Shown here: in pieces, positions 35,201 through 41,392 of the stretch
Layout of the letters: each line of letters starts with the position of its first letter
Numbering within the stretch: the stretch's first letter is position 1
Source of the DNA: Anaerobutyricum hallii DSM 3353
GTDB taxonomy: Bacteria > Bacillota > Clostridia > Lachnospirales > Lachnospiraceae
Assembly: GCF_000173975.1 (NCBI RefSeq)
Contig: NZ_ACEP01000090.1
Span: 1-42,935 of the forward strand
DNA: 42,935 bases
Direction: 5' to 3'
The notes under the pieces: generated by a model
What the model was told of the DNA's origin: nothing
Database searches by the model: none
What the model saw: only the letters and a program-made list of their open reading frames with translations
Position numbers and translations under genes: made by a program

Positions 35201-35707
35201 AAGACTGCCTATACAGATAAGAAGCGTACGCCGGGAACGGTATACAGATATCTTGTAAAAGCATATGGTGTATCTTTGAATAAAAAAGTAATTTATGGAC
35301 AGGTATCTAATTGTGCATCTGCTGTTACAAAGCCGCAGACTCCAAAGATTACATCTGTAAAGAAAGATGGAACGACAAAGGCAGCAATTCAGCTTAAAAC
35401 AGAACGTAATGTTAAAGGATATCAACTCTATGAGTACATGTGGCAGACGAAGAAGTTTAAACTTGTTGGAAAGATTGAGGGTAAAAAATATTATAAGTAT
35501 GACAGTAAAAAGAAGAAATTTACCCGCGATAGAAAGTCTAAAGTTGTACAAAATGCAAAGAAAAAGACAATTTCTGTAAAGATTACAACAAACAATGTAA
35601 ACTTTAAACGTTACAGAAGATATCGTTTCAAAGTACGTTCTTATGTAAAGTATAATGGCAAGCAAATTTTCAGTAAGCTTTCTAAACAAAAGATTGTAAC
35701 TCGTTAA
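26300..35707 (+). CDS. Giant secreted multidomain surface protein, 3135 aa
   Basis: The start at 26300 follows AAAGGGAGAG. A cleavable signal peptide (MKQRFLSIFLALALIIPFF, cleavage near AKA-A) directs secretion. Domains in order: FG-GAP-like propeller repeats (about 190-400; DFNGDGKDTVIGY, TADTDKDSVDEL); a Gly/Ser/Thr-rich module with amphipathic strands (about 615-855); fibronectin type III (about 873-972, ENLAVESVTSDSAKITWD); an Ig-like domain (about 976-1075); a beta-rich section including an invasin-like segment (about 1389-1464); at least eleven InlB-B-like repeats with GWKVDGK-type motifs (about 1684-2734); a Cys-containing ATGHNYQNGICKNCG module (about 2843-2914); and a Lys/Arg-rich Fn3-like pair to the end. 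There is no LPXTG, SLH or choline-binding motif. A role in adhesion or host/polymer binding is inferred. Confidence 0.88.
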   Translation: MKQRFLSIFLALALIIPFFPQVTLPAKAAETTAKTQDENSNENTDAFGIKMDTTIDTKKEKANNPYGTEGWVNLFTVPELFVSQGYDGYRSFETYNYNNDRDHKEGSIGSITDGTRIGKKEEGNKNGFTIMDTAPVDAEGEGQKRYVAVLGYWLGGKRLELYIADKDGNRVSNTYAIGGEKTLDYLEQADAFEDTGFVSVAAGDFNGDGKDTVIGYAPLMESDSEQPQLWEFSIGSNMQLEKTGTVCNIFDILGTGNIATKHSNNGKVFRNTPVVQMTTADTDKDSVDELVVTAGMNNTKADVNNRQSRMFIYDNITEEEKSYWNKTFELDTKGYNNGNQRLRWASSSVGNLVMTGSGADYPEIITAGWVDKKTNKDADLTHDIGAYVTSCSKTTKKGNSAIGTYAKSEVPAIGSNGQPQVSGFTKDGHYRDDVQSLVVVDTFAADGVNAKASVLIMDTIYTYEAGKGLNEEYRTDYFNHSDNGIGTSIITNGLVQDAVSGNFSGNEEGREQIVFTTCQKRASKNQYFYKTYTYKKTGKSFWQCNSTGYRISKKGNAYTSLCAPDIDSDSTIARIKDVSLTYTEPEVLALLESTPYFSEVDEGDIGNSETAYGKENGEGTSVSTAEGLTTNIVAGFEWSVDDICAGFVCGAGFETSVEQGYTWETATSTTKKFSLNYSNDTGENQVIVYRRPVTTYRYEIKGTKDTMVLARQGTLLTSMLPVDEYNEAAQSYELEEIADGTLATPGNPFSYRSSTAGLNNVAESKITTQYGKEGTVTQEFSTETEQEKTFTYDLNASFTAYGLVFGVKAGGGAGTTYSESQSTINTEAITKTGAVTGKQVEGYDFNWKFAHWTTKVNGTEIPVLGYVLTNVIAPPSPPENLAVESVTSDSAKITWDAGERGADEYRIYQIYSDGSDIRIGTVDGTESTYEVTGLKPDTSYTYAIKAYKEGKKGDAISGESVFSEKLIVTTLPEKMGTVTITNPENASVKIGGSAVFKADLSSTASDYRATNYKWQRREKGGKWQTIDGAKSSKLTLNDLTEADNNTEYRCIFRVSYTSASSLIEYYSKAATLTVGETAVAPELTITGHDNTGNGTLAKPYAGKSNYNKKTGTTTQEIKTTKNITIEKSGTQPELTVYTDGDQTAPKYYGVGKDENDNIVYYQVAKTGDTYTAGDKITVAEKYSYTNLNGAAVTDVPAEFNSGKDSVTVTKNDVTYYLQAKITGKQRAGINTGSSGVTSTDSRLESMTRITYYWKSNNGYYTYDSSAPNTPGSAVTLSDADKNVLYDVYHKADTKVVVGRNETYTVSDTSTVNGKQETTYENESQYGFALVTISSGETTTYTITSIQEDVEETYTVGDTELAGFDPAKLTLVTKQVINTVETPVYTTQAGDSLTLRAKVTEKDNSKAAAGASVEFKIVNTQTNGVETISATTDANGAASAKWTAATSGLYSIQVNVLAKSGYTASATKAQYYNAGGTYETNTTEYRLVLSSAGKTLTGTMTYGGSVSYELQERAITVSSDAAKAQTVGEWKKSEKTNLTYTVETTEKDRKKVDEVKQPLSVASYNFRVYDGDTIDPQKELAAAALQVTKAAVTITPEIKNGVTPSSASDITLKVEPEILGVNLNDVLNVNCGYFTDKTATGKFDVILSYKTDSNGAVTDKVKAFQNNYTAVFESASFTVKPDSAQVKFSCGENGTIVGRYADNWYPMASGSNQTKGTRLRFAVAPNSGYGVAKWIINGTDYAVDAKNLPEGMRISEDGKILDVASFNPASQTASTNPGHTKDGVLTVEVSFKSTSHEITYNVDGKGGTLTAVNENDKKINSGTKITQGSKVTFTAEPEEGYIVSGWKVDGKTYKWQDKDEDYLGTTLVLEDISKDENVIVSFKKSTASYKVITSVADEDGKTDTSLAKVTAINAETKEAVTDLTSIKEGTTLTFTASVADKTNHMVKLWQTSKDGKTWEDAALSGGSNTFTLYNISGNLYIRPVITIAQKYSLKYKVVLDDGKPSETIVTDKKIAELTATSNGQEIASGESHSAYIPIEFALTLNNDYYVTGWSKNVKASEDLSGASLDALDSNTEVVVTIKEKPVVTIPSGISNGTLTVIYKDAANKDISVSNGDHVPNGTQLLVTLTPEKGYVVDEDALGASVETEYTDEDKSGNTTDTKSYKVENVIANVTVKGAFKALGTHKVTYEPVIASGESANGTLTAKADRKQMDIYKIDKLTTGEKVYEGSTLTFTAAPDQDYSVQEWRVNGKVLKEDGIKVTDSTLTIANVEKDYTVTVQFKKSGSDTTIAAGANGKIVSAVAGKVDQIANIETGFVLASGATVDITAQPDTGYKVGCWKVNGKVVDGQTGNTYTYTADENGTGAAITVQFVQIDYAVSWSAVNGTVKAEDTSGTEYEGNKADIRGGSKVTFSATPKEAYKVSCWKVNGKVVDGENANTFTFTVPSGAKETPEVASYKVEAVCEKDQFTLTYAQPSNGTLTARGAAGEVASGDKVNGDEKYTFTVKPDADYIVESWKVDGQVIDSHSTSYEVTVKKNTEVSVRLVPASYKVTYKVNNEQGKLLVGKDTEEKTDGEISAAYGTSIKFTAVSNKFCHIKGWKLDGTEVTDTTEGISISADGSELTLSEVKKEHSVEAIFDAATMYEVSYEVDETSEGVASNAGTLNAKAGNTDLKLKKDQTTTVEGGKTLTFTAVPVSADFMVAGWYVNGKKVENELSNTCVIEKLDKKVHVTVQFTQYKGYALPVSGEGYALSEMKRTPDDTTPDTEIRENGTLSFKVAPDTDNKYIRIDKLVINGYDCLADKLSEGKEQPENCTLVEVQKNEDGSYVITVSGITGEIQTDITAHKHTLKKVDKVNPTCTKAGNKEYWICEDENCKEMFLEEAAMKAVQWKDILLPATGHNYQNGICKNCGAKDPTYVDIHPGTPKVKAKAKGDRKIKLSWSKAKDAQGYIVYRYNAKTRKYAVIANTKKTAYTDKKRTPGTVYRYLVKAYGVSLNKKVIYGQVSNCASAVTKPQTPKITSVKKDGTTKAAIQLKTERNVKGYQLYEYMWQTKKFKLVGKIEGKKYYKYDSKKKKFTRDRKSKVVQNAKKKTISVKITTNNVNFKRYRRYRFKVRSYVKYNGKQIFSKLSKQKIVTR

Positions 35708-35740
35708 ACAGGAAATATGATCTGTGTTTAAACTAAAAGA

Positions 35741-35788
35741 GACTTCCCGGAAGGTTCGGATGCCTCCTCCTTCCGGGAAGTCCTTTTT
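35741..35788 (+). terminator. Strong Rho-independent terminator
   Basis: GACTTCCCGGAAGG (35741-35754) pairs perfectly with CCTTCCGGGAAGTC (35769-35782), followed by TTTTT (35784-35788). Confidence 0.92.
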
Positions 35789-35879
35789 GTCTTTACAAAT
35801 AGATAAATATGTGGTTTGTGAGAAGCATATTCTTTCTTGACTGCATGGCAAAATCAGCCTATTATAAGAGTTAGAAAAG

Positions 35880-35916
35880 GCAGATATCTTTTTAATTTTT
35901 TTATAAATATATCTGC
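35880..35916 (+). promoter_or_regulatory. Inverted repeat ahead of the CpXC gene
   Basis: GCAGATAT (35880-35887) and ATATCTGC (35909-35916) form an 8-bp inverted repeat with an AT-only 21-nt centre, ending 7 bp before the GGAGG ribosome binding site (35924-35928). It could be an operator or an RNA hairpin affecting initiation. Confidence 0.45.
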
Positions 35917-35938
35917 AGGTGTTGGAGGAAAATGTAGT

Positions 35939-36598
35939 ATGGAAGGCAAAAGACTGACAAGTTATGCGATGGAAGAATTAGAATGTCCAAAGTGTGGGCA
36001 TAAGCATTCCCTTAAAAAGTATAAGGTTATTAATGTAACAGAGAAGGCAAAATTAAAAGAAGAAATTATGAAGAACAGGCTGTACCAGTTTAGCTGTGAA
36101 GAATGTGAGTATATGGCACCGCTTACATATGACAGTTTATATGTGGATAGCCAAAGAAATATTATGATTTACATGGCACCGGTCATGAATGCAGAGATTA
36201 AAGCAGAGATTGCGGAGCTTGAACAGGAAAAGGGTATAGATAAACGTCTTGTAGATAATATTAATGATTTAAAAGAAAAGATTATGATTGCCGATAATCA
36301 TTTAGATGATCGTGTGATTGAGATTATCAAAATCATGTATATTGACCAGATGAAAAAGGAAATGGAAGACGACACACTTTTGAATATTCTTTTTGATTAT
36401 AATAGAGATAACTATTGTTTTTTAGTCTTTTTCCAGAAAAAAGGAATAGGGAAGATTCCGCTGACAAGAGAGTTTTACCGTCAGGTGGAGGACAAGTACA
36501 AAGATGCAATTAAAGAACATTCTATGGACAGCTTTATGAAAGTAGATATGGAATGGGCAGGAAAGATTCTTTTTAAAAACCACAATAAATTTAATTAA
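35939..36598 (+). CDS. CpXC-domain protein, 219 aa
   Basis: The N-terminal part has two paired-cysteine knuckles, ELECPKCGHKHSL (about 13-25) and YQFSCEECEYMAPLTYDSL (about 51-69), the arrangement of the CpXC domain (PF14353), which probably binds zinc. An alpha-helical, acidic region with KAEIAELEQEKG follows (about 95-130), then a mixed C-terminal domain. The function of the family is unknown. I start it at 35939, 10 bases after GGAGG, because the earlier in-frame ATG at 35837 would translate the inverted repeat and lacks a ribosome binding site. The product is soluble and lacks a signal peptide. It is followed after 50 bp by the rpmE promoter. Confidence 0.8.
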   Translation: MEGKRLTSYAMEELECPKCGHKHSLKKYKVINVTEKAKLKEEIMKNRLYQFSCEECEYMAPLTYDSLYVDSQRNIMIYMAPVMNAEIKAEIAELEQEKGIDKRLVDNINDLKEKIMIADNHLDDRVIEIIKIMYIDQMKKEMEDDTLLNILFDYNRDNYCFLVFFQKKGIGKIPLTREFYRQVEDKYKDAIKEHSMDSFMKVDMEWAGKILFKNHNKFN

Positions 36599-36629
36599 AA
36601 ACAATTGATTAAAAAGAAGTAAAAAGTTC

Positions 36630-36658
36630 TTGCACTCTACATACTGTTATGGTATAAT
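36630..36658 (+). promoter_or_regulatory. rpmE promoter
   Basis: TTGCAC (36630-36635) and a perfect TATAAT (36653-36658) are separated by 17 bp. Confidence 0.85.
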
Positions 36659-36733
36659 AAGAACGCTGTTTGAAATAAGATAACTATTGAATATAATTAA
36701 TTAATGAAACATATATTGGAAGAGGTGAATAAG

Positions 36734-36940
36734 ATGCGCGAGGGAATCCATCCAAATTACTATCAGGCAAAGGTTGTATGTAACTGCGGTAACGAATTCG
36801 TTACAGGTTCTACTAAAGAAGACATCCATGTAGAAATTTGTTCTAAATGTCATTCATTCTACACAGGACAGCAGAAAGCTGCTAAGGCTCGTGGACGTAT
36901 TGACAAGTTCAATCGTAAATATGGCATGAATCAGAATTAA
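36734..36940 (+). CDS. rpmE: 50S ribosomal protein L31
   Basis: This 68-aa large-subunit protein begins [19 protein letters not shown], the standard L31 opening. It is the zinc-binding (C+) type, with cysteines in VCNCGN and [15 protein letters not shown], and ends in the basic [11 protein letters not shown]. The start at 36734 has AGAGGTG 6 bases upstream, while the ATG at 36704 would add ten residues not typical of L31. It heads the rpmE-yqhQ-prmC-prfA cluster that is conserved in clostridia and is followed by a hairpin that may attenuate downstream expression. Confidence 0.97.
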   Translation: MREGIHPNYYQAKVVCNCGNEFVTGSTKEDIHVEICSKCHSFYTGQQKAAKARGRIDKFNRKYGMNQN

Positions 36941-36955
36941 TAACCGTAAGGTTTT

Positions 36956-37017
36956 AAATTAGGCGGCGGTGCAATGTATCACAGAGAATGTTGTGATGTT
37001 GTACCGTCGCCTAATTT
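36956..37017 (+). terminator. Long terminator/attenuator after rpmE
   Basis: AAATTAGGCGGCGGTGCAA (36956-36974) pairs with TTGTACCGTCGCCTAATTT (36999-37017) with G-U pairs, and ATCACA/TGTGAT continue inside. A short T run follows. As yqhQ-prmC-prfA lie downstream without an obvious promoter, it may be partly read through. Confidence 0.75.
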
Positions 37018-37089
37018 TGGTTATACCAGATGTGAGATGACACACATCTTGCAGCAAGAATGCGAGGCATTCTTGAAAGGAGGTGCTCT

Positions 37090-38031
37090 TTGAAAAAGAC
37101 AAGTATTGGAGGACAGGCAGTAATGGAAGGGGTCATGATGAAGAATCTTGACCGTTATGCAGTTGCTGTTCGGAAACCAGATCATGAAATAGAAGTAATG
37201 ACGGACGAGTATAAAAGCCTGGGAAGTCGTTATGCGGTTCTTGGCTTACCAATCATACGTGGAGTTGTTAACTTTGGAGAGTCTTTATATATCGGATTAA
37301 AAACATTATCCTATTCTTCTTCTTTTTATGAGGAAGAGGATTATGAGCCGGGAAAAGTGGAACAGTTTTTTACAAAAATTTTTGGAGATAAGTTAGAAAG
37401 CGTTCTGATGGGAATCACAATGGTCATTTCTGTTATATTGGCGCTTGGAATTTTTATGGTACTTCCATTTTTCCTTACGAATCTGATGAAAGGATTTCTG
37501 CCATCTTACAGTATACGTACCCTGATTGAAGGAATCATACGTGTGGCATTATTTCTTATATATATATGGCTCATATCTAAAATGGAAGATATAAAGCGGG
37601 TGTTCATGTATCATGGTGCAGAACATAAGACGATTAACTGTCTGGAACACGGTGAAGATCTGACACCGGAAAATATTAAAAAGTATTCGAGGCTTCATAA
37701 GCGTTGTGGAACCAGTTTTCTGCTTATTGTTATGATTGTCAGCATTGTCGTATTTATGTTTATTCGTGTGGACAGCTTAGTATGGAAGTTTGTGCTGAGA
37801 ATCCTTCTCGTTCCGGTTGTGGCAGGTATTTCTTATGAATTTATTCGTCTGGCAGGAAGAAGCGATTCGAAGATTGTGAATACGTTAAGTAAACCAGGAT
37901 TGTACTTGCAGTATTTTACAACAAGAGAGCCAGATGAGGAAATGATGGAAGTTGCAATTAAGGCAGTAGAAGGCGTTTTTGACTGGAGAGAGTATCTTCG
38001 GGCAATGCATAACGGCGAACTGGAGGATTAG
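37090..38031 (+). CDS. yqhQ: YqhQ family membrane protein (DUF1385)
   Basis: This 313-aa membrane protein has the DUF1385 opening TSIGGQAVMEGVMMKNLDRY and the central HGAEHKTINCLEHGEDLTPE (about 185-204). About four hydrophobic helices follow the pattern of the family (about 100-130, 148-170, 220-240, 245-265). Its molecular function is not established. It almost always sits beside prmC and prfA in clostridia, as here. I choose the TTG at 37090, which has a perfect AAAGGAGGTG 6 bases upstream. Earlier ATG codons overlap the ribosome binding site. prmC starts 2 bp after its stop, so translation is coupled. Confidence 0.9.
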   Translation: MKKTSIGGQAVMEGVMMKNLDRYAVAVRKPDHEIEVMTDEYKSLGSRYAVLGLPIIRGVVNFGESLYIGLKTLSYSSSFYEEEDYEPGKVEQFFTKIFGDKLESVLMGITMVISVILALGIFMVLPFFLTNLMKGFLPSYSIRTLIEGIIRVALFLIYIWLISKMEDIKRVFMYHGAEHKTINCLEHGEDLTPENIKKYSRLHKRCGTSFLLIVMIVSIVVFMFIRVDSLVWKFVLRILLVPVVAGISYEFIRLAGRSDSKIVNTLSKPGLYLQYFTTREPDEEMMEVAIKAVEGVFDWREYLRAMHNGELED

Positions 38032-38033
38032 CT

Positions 38034-38927
38034 ATGACAATCCGGGAAGTTTTAATAAATATACGAGAACGACTGCAAAATGCAGGGATTGAAGATTTTG
38101 AATATGAAAGCTGGGCATTTCTTGACTGGAAACTTCATATCGACAGAGCTGAATTTTATATGAACCCGAATGGGGAGGTAAAGGAAGAACTTTTAGCAGA
38201 GTTAGAAAGTGTTCTGAAACAAAGAGAGCAGCGAGTGCCTTTGCAGTATCTTATGGGTGAATGCGAATTTATGGGATATGATTTCTATGTGGATGAACGA
38301 GTGCTGATTCCGAGACAGGATACGGAATGTCTGGTGGAACTGGCGGTGGAAGATATTCGGAATAGAAAGACACAGAACCGATGTGAGTCTAATAATACAG
38401 CAGATCAGAAAAATGAACAGAAAGTCAAAGTGCTGGATTTATGCACTGGAAGCGGCTGTATCGGCATTTCTGTAGCAAAGCTTTGCCCGGATACCGAAGT
38501 GACTCTTGCAGATATTTCTGAGGGGGCGTTATCTGTAGCAAAAAAGAATGCACAGAACCTGGATGCAGGTGTTACCTTAATCAAAGGCAATCTTTTCGAA
38601 AATATCGAAGGCAGATTCGATTACATTTTATCGAATCCACCGTATATCCCATCAGAAGTAATCGAAGGCTTGATGCCAGAAGTAAAAGAACACGAACCGC
38701 GACTCGCCCTTGATGGCGAAGCAGATGGTCTTAGCTTTTACCGAGAAATTATAAATGAGGCGCCTGATTACCTGAATCCAGATGGACGAATTTATTTTGA
38801 AATCGGGGCAGAACAGGGAGAAGACTTAACCCATCTTATGAACGAGAGAGGATTTTCCGAAGTAAAAGTGCATAAAGATCTTGCAGGACTTGACCGAATC
38901 GTGACGGGCATATATAGTAGGAAGTAA
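38034..38927 (+). CDS. prmC: Peptide chain release factor N5-glutamine methyltransferase
   Basis: PrmC methylates the Gln of the GGQ motif in RF1 and RF2 using S-adenosylmethionine, increasing termination efficiency. The 297-aa protein has an N-terminal helical domain (about 1-85), the family DERVLIPRQDTE motif, the SAM-binding VLDLCTGSGCIGISVA (about 132-147) and the catalytic NPPYIP (about 201-206) that holds the target glutamine. It starts 2 bp after yqhQ and is followed, after a 238-bp spacer, by its substrate gene prfA. Confidence 0.95.
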   Translation: MTIREVLINIRERLQNAGIEDFEYESWAFLDWKLHIDRAEFYMNPNGEVKEELLAELESVLKQREQRVPLQYLMGECEFMGYDFYVDERVLIPRQDTECLVELAVEDIRNRKTQNRCESNNTADQKNEQKVKVLDLCTGSGCIGISVAKLCPDTEVTLADISEGALSVAKKNAQNLDAGVTLIKGNLFENIEGRFDYILSNPPYIPSEVIEGLMPEVKEHEPRLALDGEADGLSFYREIINEAPDYLNPDGRIYFEIGAEQGEDLTHLMNERGFSEVKVHKDLAGLDRIVTGIYSRK

Positions 38928-39165
38928 TTGCTATAATAATCTGATTTAAAATAGATATGCAGTTTGGGTAACAGTGAAATATGATAAAAGATATAACTAT
39001 TTAAGAACACATAAAAATAAAATCTGGATAGTCATTTAAAGTTTAAGAAAATGTAAATCTGGAACATAGATGGTTATCAAGGTATAAGAAGGCACAGCAA
39101 TAAACTTGAATGGTTATGAATAAAAGTTATAGTTATAAAAGCGCAAGAAAACAGGAGGAATAAAG
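38928..39165. other. A-rich spacer between prmC and prfA
   Basis: There is no gene or clear hairpin. ATGGTTAT recurs (about 39069 and 39110) and TATAATAATCTG lies just after the prmC stop. A weak promoter for prfA-hisC could be present, but none is convincing. Confidence 0.35.
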
Positions 39166-40245
39166 ATGTTTGATAAATTAGAGGATCTTGTAAAACGTCT
39201 CGATGAGGTTATGCAGGAACTTAGTGAACCAGATGTAGTTAGCGACCAGAATCGATTCCGCAATCTGATGAAAGAGCAAAATGAGCTGGCTCCTATCGTA
39301 GAAAAATATAAAGAATATAAAGAAGCAAAACAGACAATCGAAGACAGTGTAGAGATGCTTGAGGAAGAACACGATGAGGAAATGCGTGAGCTTCTGAAAG
39401 AGGAATTATCTGAAGCAAAGAAGAATGTAGAGCAGTATGAAGAGGAATTAAAGGTTCTCCTTCTTCCAAAAGACCCTAACGATGATAAGAACGTTATCGT
39501 TGAGATTCGTGCCGGTGCCGGTGGGGATGAGGCTGCATTATTTGCTGCTGAGATTTATCGTATGTACAAAAACTATGCCGAATCTAAACGTTGGAAAACA
39601 GAGTTCATTGATGTGAATGAGAACGGTATCGGAGGATTCAAAGAAGTTTCCTTTATGATTAATGGCCAGGGCGCATATTCCCGCCTGAAGTACGAGAGTG
39701 GAGTTCACCGTGTACAGCGTATCCCTGCAACAGAGTCCGGCGGACGTATCCATACTTCTACAATCACAGTAGCAATCATGCCAGAAGCAGAAGAAGTAGA
39801 TGTACAGCTTGATATGAACGATTGCCGATTCGATGTATTCCGTGCTTCAGGAAATGGTGGTCAGTGTGTAAATACAACCGACTCCGCTGTTCGATTAACA
39901 CATATCCCAACAGGTATCGTTATTTCCTGTCAGGATGAGAAATCACAGCTTAAGAACAAAGATAAGGCAATTAAAGTACTTCGTGCCCGTCTGTATGATT
40001 TAGAGCAGTCTAAAGCACATGATGCAGAGGCAGAACTTCGTAAGAGCCAGATTGGTACTGGTGACCGTGCAGAGAAGATTCGTACTTACAACTTCCCACA
40101 GGGACGTGTAACAGACCACAGAATCAAGTTAACCCTCCATCGTCTCGATGACATTTTAAATGGTGACCTCGATGAAATTATCGACAGCTTAACAGCAGCA
40201 GATCAGGCAGCAAAATTAAGCAAATTACAGGAAATGGAGCGTTAA
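39166..40245 (+). CDS. prfA: Peptide chain release factor 1
   Basis: RF1 reads UAA and UAG and triggers peptide release. The 359-aa length is standard. The N-terminal domain is helical and acidic (about 1-105). The anticodon-mimicking loop is [14 protein letters not shown], carrying the P-x-T motif (P-A-T) for UAA/UAG. The catalytic GGQ lies in [18 protein letters not shown] (GGQ at about 233-235), where Cys replaces the His common in proteobacterial RF1, as is frequent in clostridia. The start is preceded by CAGGAGG. hisC begins 5 bp after its stop. Confidence 0.97.
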   Translation: MFDKLEDLVKRLDEVMQELSEPDVVSDQNRFRNLMKEQNELAPIVEKYKEYKEAKQTIEDSVEMLEEEHDEEMRELLKEELSEAKKNVEQYEEELKVLLLPKDPNDDKNVIVEIRAGAGGDEAALFAAEIYRMYKNYAESKRWKTEFIDVNENGIGGFKEVSFMINGQGAYSRLKYESGVHRVQRIPATESGGRIHTSTITVAIMPEAEEVDVQLDMNDCRFDVFRASGNGGQCVNTTDSAVRLTHIPTGIVISCQDEKSQLKNKDKAIKVLRARLYDLEQSKAHDAEAELRKSQIGTGDRAEKIRTYNFPQGRVTDHRIKLTLHRLDDILNGDLDEIIDSLTAADQAAKLSKLQEMER

Positions 40246-40250
40246 AAATT

Positions 40251-41321
40251 ATGCAGGAGTGGAAGAAAAATATCAGACAGGTTGTTCCTTATGTACCAGG
40301 TGAACAGCCAAAAAAAGCAAATGTAATAAAGTTAAATACCAATGAGAATCCTTATCCGCCTTCACCGAAGGTAAAAGAACAGTGTGCAAAAATCTGTGCT
40401 GAAACAGAAGAACTGCGTCTTTATCCAGATCCGACAGCTGGAATGTTAGTAGAGGCAATCGCAAAATATAAGGGATTAGACAGCAGTCAGGTCTTTGTCG
40501 GAGTTGGCTCCGATGATGTACTCGCCATGGCTTTTCTTACATTTTTTAATAGCGAAAGGCCGATATTTTTCCCGGATATCACTTACTCATTCTATGATGT
40601 TTGGGCTGATTTATTCAAGATTCCATATGATAAAAAGCCATTAGATGAGAACTTTATGATTAAAAAAGATGACTACTACTGGAAAAACGGTGGAGTCGTA
40701 TTCCCGAATCCAAACGCACCGACAGGTGTGTTAATGCCACTTGATGAGATTGAGGACATTATCTCTCATAATCAGGATGTTATTGTTATCGTTGATGAAG
40801 CCTATGTAGACTTTGGAGGACACAGCGCACAGGAACTTCTCTCCAAATACGAGAATCTCTTAGTTGTGCAGACATTTTCCAAGTCCCGTTCCATGGCAGG
40901 AATGCGTATCGGTTACGCAATGGGTTCTGCAGAATTAATCAAGGCTTTAAATGATGTGAAATATTCCTTCAACTCCTACACAATGAACCGCACGTCCATC
41001 CTTCTTGGAACTGCATCCATCGAGGATGATGTGTATTTTAAAGAAACTGTAGAAAAAATTGTAAACACAAGAGAATGGTTCAAAGCAGAGATGAAAAAAC
41101 TCGGCTTCACCTTCCCGGATTCCAAGGCAAACTTCCTTTTCGCTTCCCATCCGAAAGTACCTGCAAAGGAAATCTTTGAAGCAGCCAGAGAAAAAGATAT
41201 TTATGTGCGTTACTTTGATAAGCCTCGCATTAATAACTATCTGCGAATCACAATCGGAACAGATGAGGAAATGGAAAAGTTCTTAAAATTCTTAACATCT
41301 TTTCTGAAAATCCAGAAATAA
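40251..41321 (+). CDS. hisC: Histidinol-phosphate aminotransferase
   Basis: This PLP-dependent fold type I aminotransferase converts imidazole-acetol phosphate and glutamate to histidinol phosphate in histidine synthesis. The 356-aa protein shows LNTNENPYPPSPKVKE near the start, VGVGSDDVLAMAF (cofactor phosphate region), the FPNPNAPTG substrate loop, VDEAYVDFGG (Asp binding the pyridine N), and QTFSKSRSMAGMRIGYA with the Schiff-base Lys. No other his genes are present, so HisC here may be an orphan copy, and a related specificity (aromatic amino acids) cannot be excluded. It is probably co-transcribed with prfA. Confidence 0.92.
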   Translation: MQEWKKNIRQVVPYVPGEQPKKANVIKLNTNENPYPPSPKVKEQCAKICAETEELRLYPDPTAGMLVEAIAKYKGLDSSQVFVGVGSDDVLAMAFLTFFNSERPIFFPDITYSFYDVWADLFKIPYDKKPLDENFMIKKDDYYWKNGGVVFPNPNAPTGVLMPLDEIEDIISHNQDVIVIVDEAYVDFGGHSAQELLSKYENLLVVQTFSKSRSMAGMRIGYAMGSAELIKALNDVKYSFNSYTMNRTSILLGTASIEDDVYFKETVEKIVNTREWFKAEMKKLGFTFPDSKANFLFASHPKVPAKEIFEAAREKDIYVRYFDKPRINNYLRITIGTDEEMEKFLKFLTSFLKIQK

Positions 41322-41340
41322 ACATGGTATTATGATGAAA

Positions 41341-41370
41341 TATATTGTAAAATATAAGTATTACAATATA
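41341..41370. promoter_or_regulatory. Inverted repeat upstream of glgA
   Basis: TATATTGTAA (41341-41350) and TTACAATATA (41361-41370) form a perfect 10-bp inverted repeat with a 10-bp spacer, 23 bp before the glgA start. It could be an operator or a weak hairpin. No T run follows. Confidence 0.45.
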
Positions 41371-41392
41371 AGACAATACAGGGAGGATTACT

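Noticed and set aside
34973-35851. Long minus-strand open frame opposite the end of the giant gene
   Set aside because: It is the antisense of a strongly coding, Lys-rich region, is Cys/Phe/Ile-rich in the way antisense frames are, and has no start signals.
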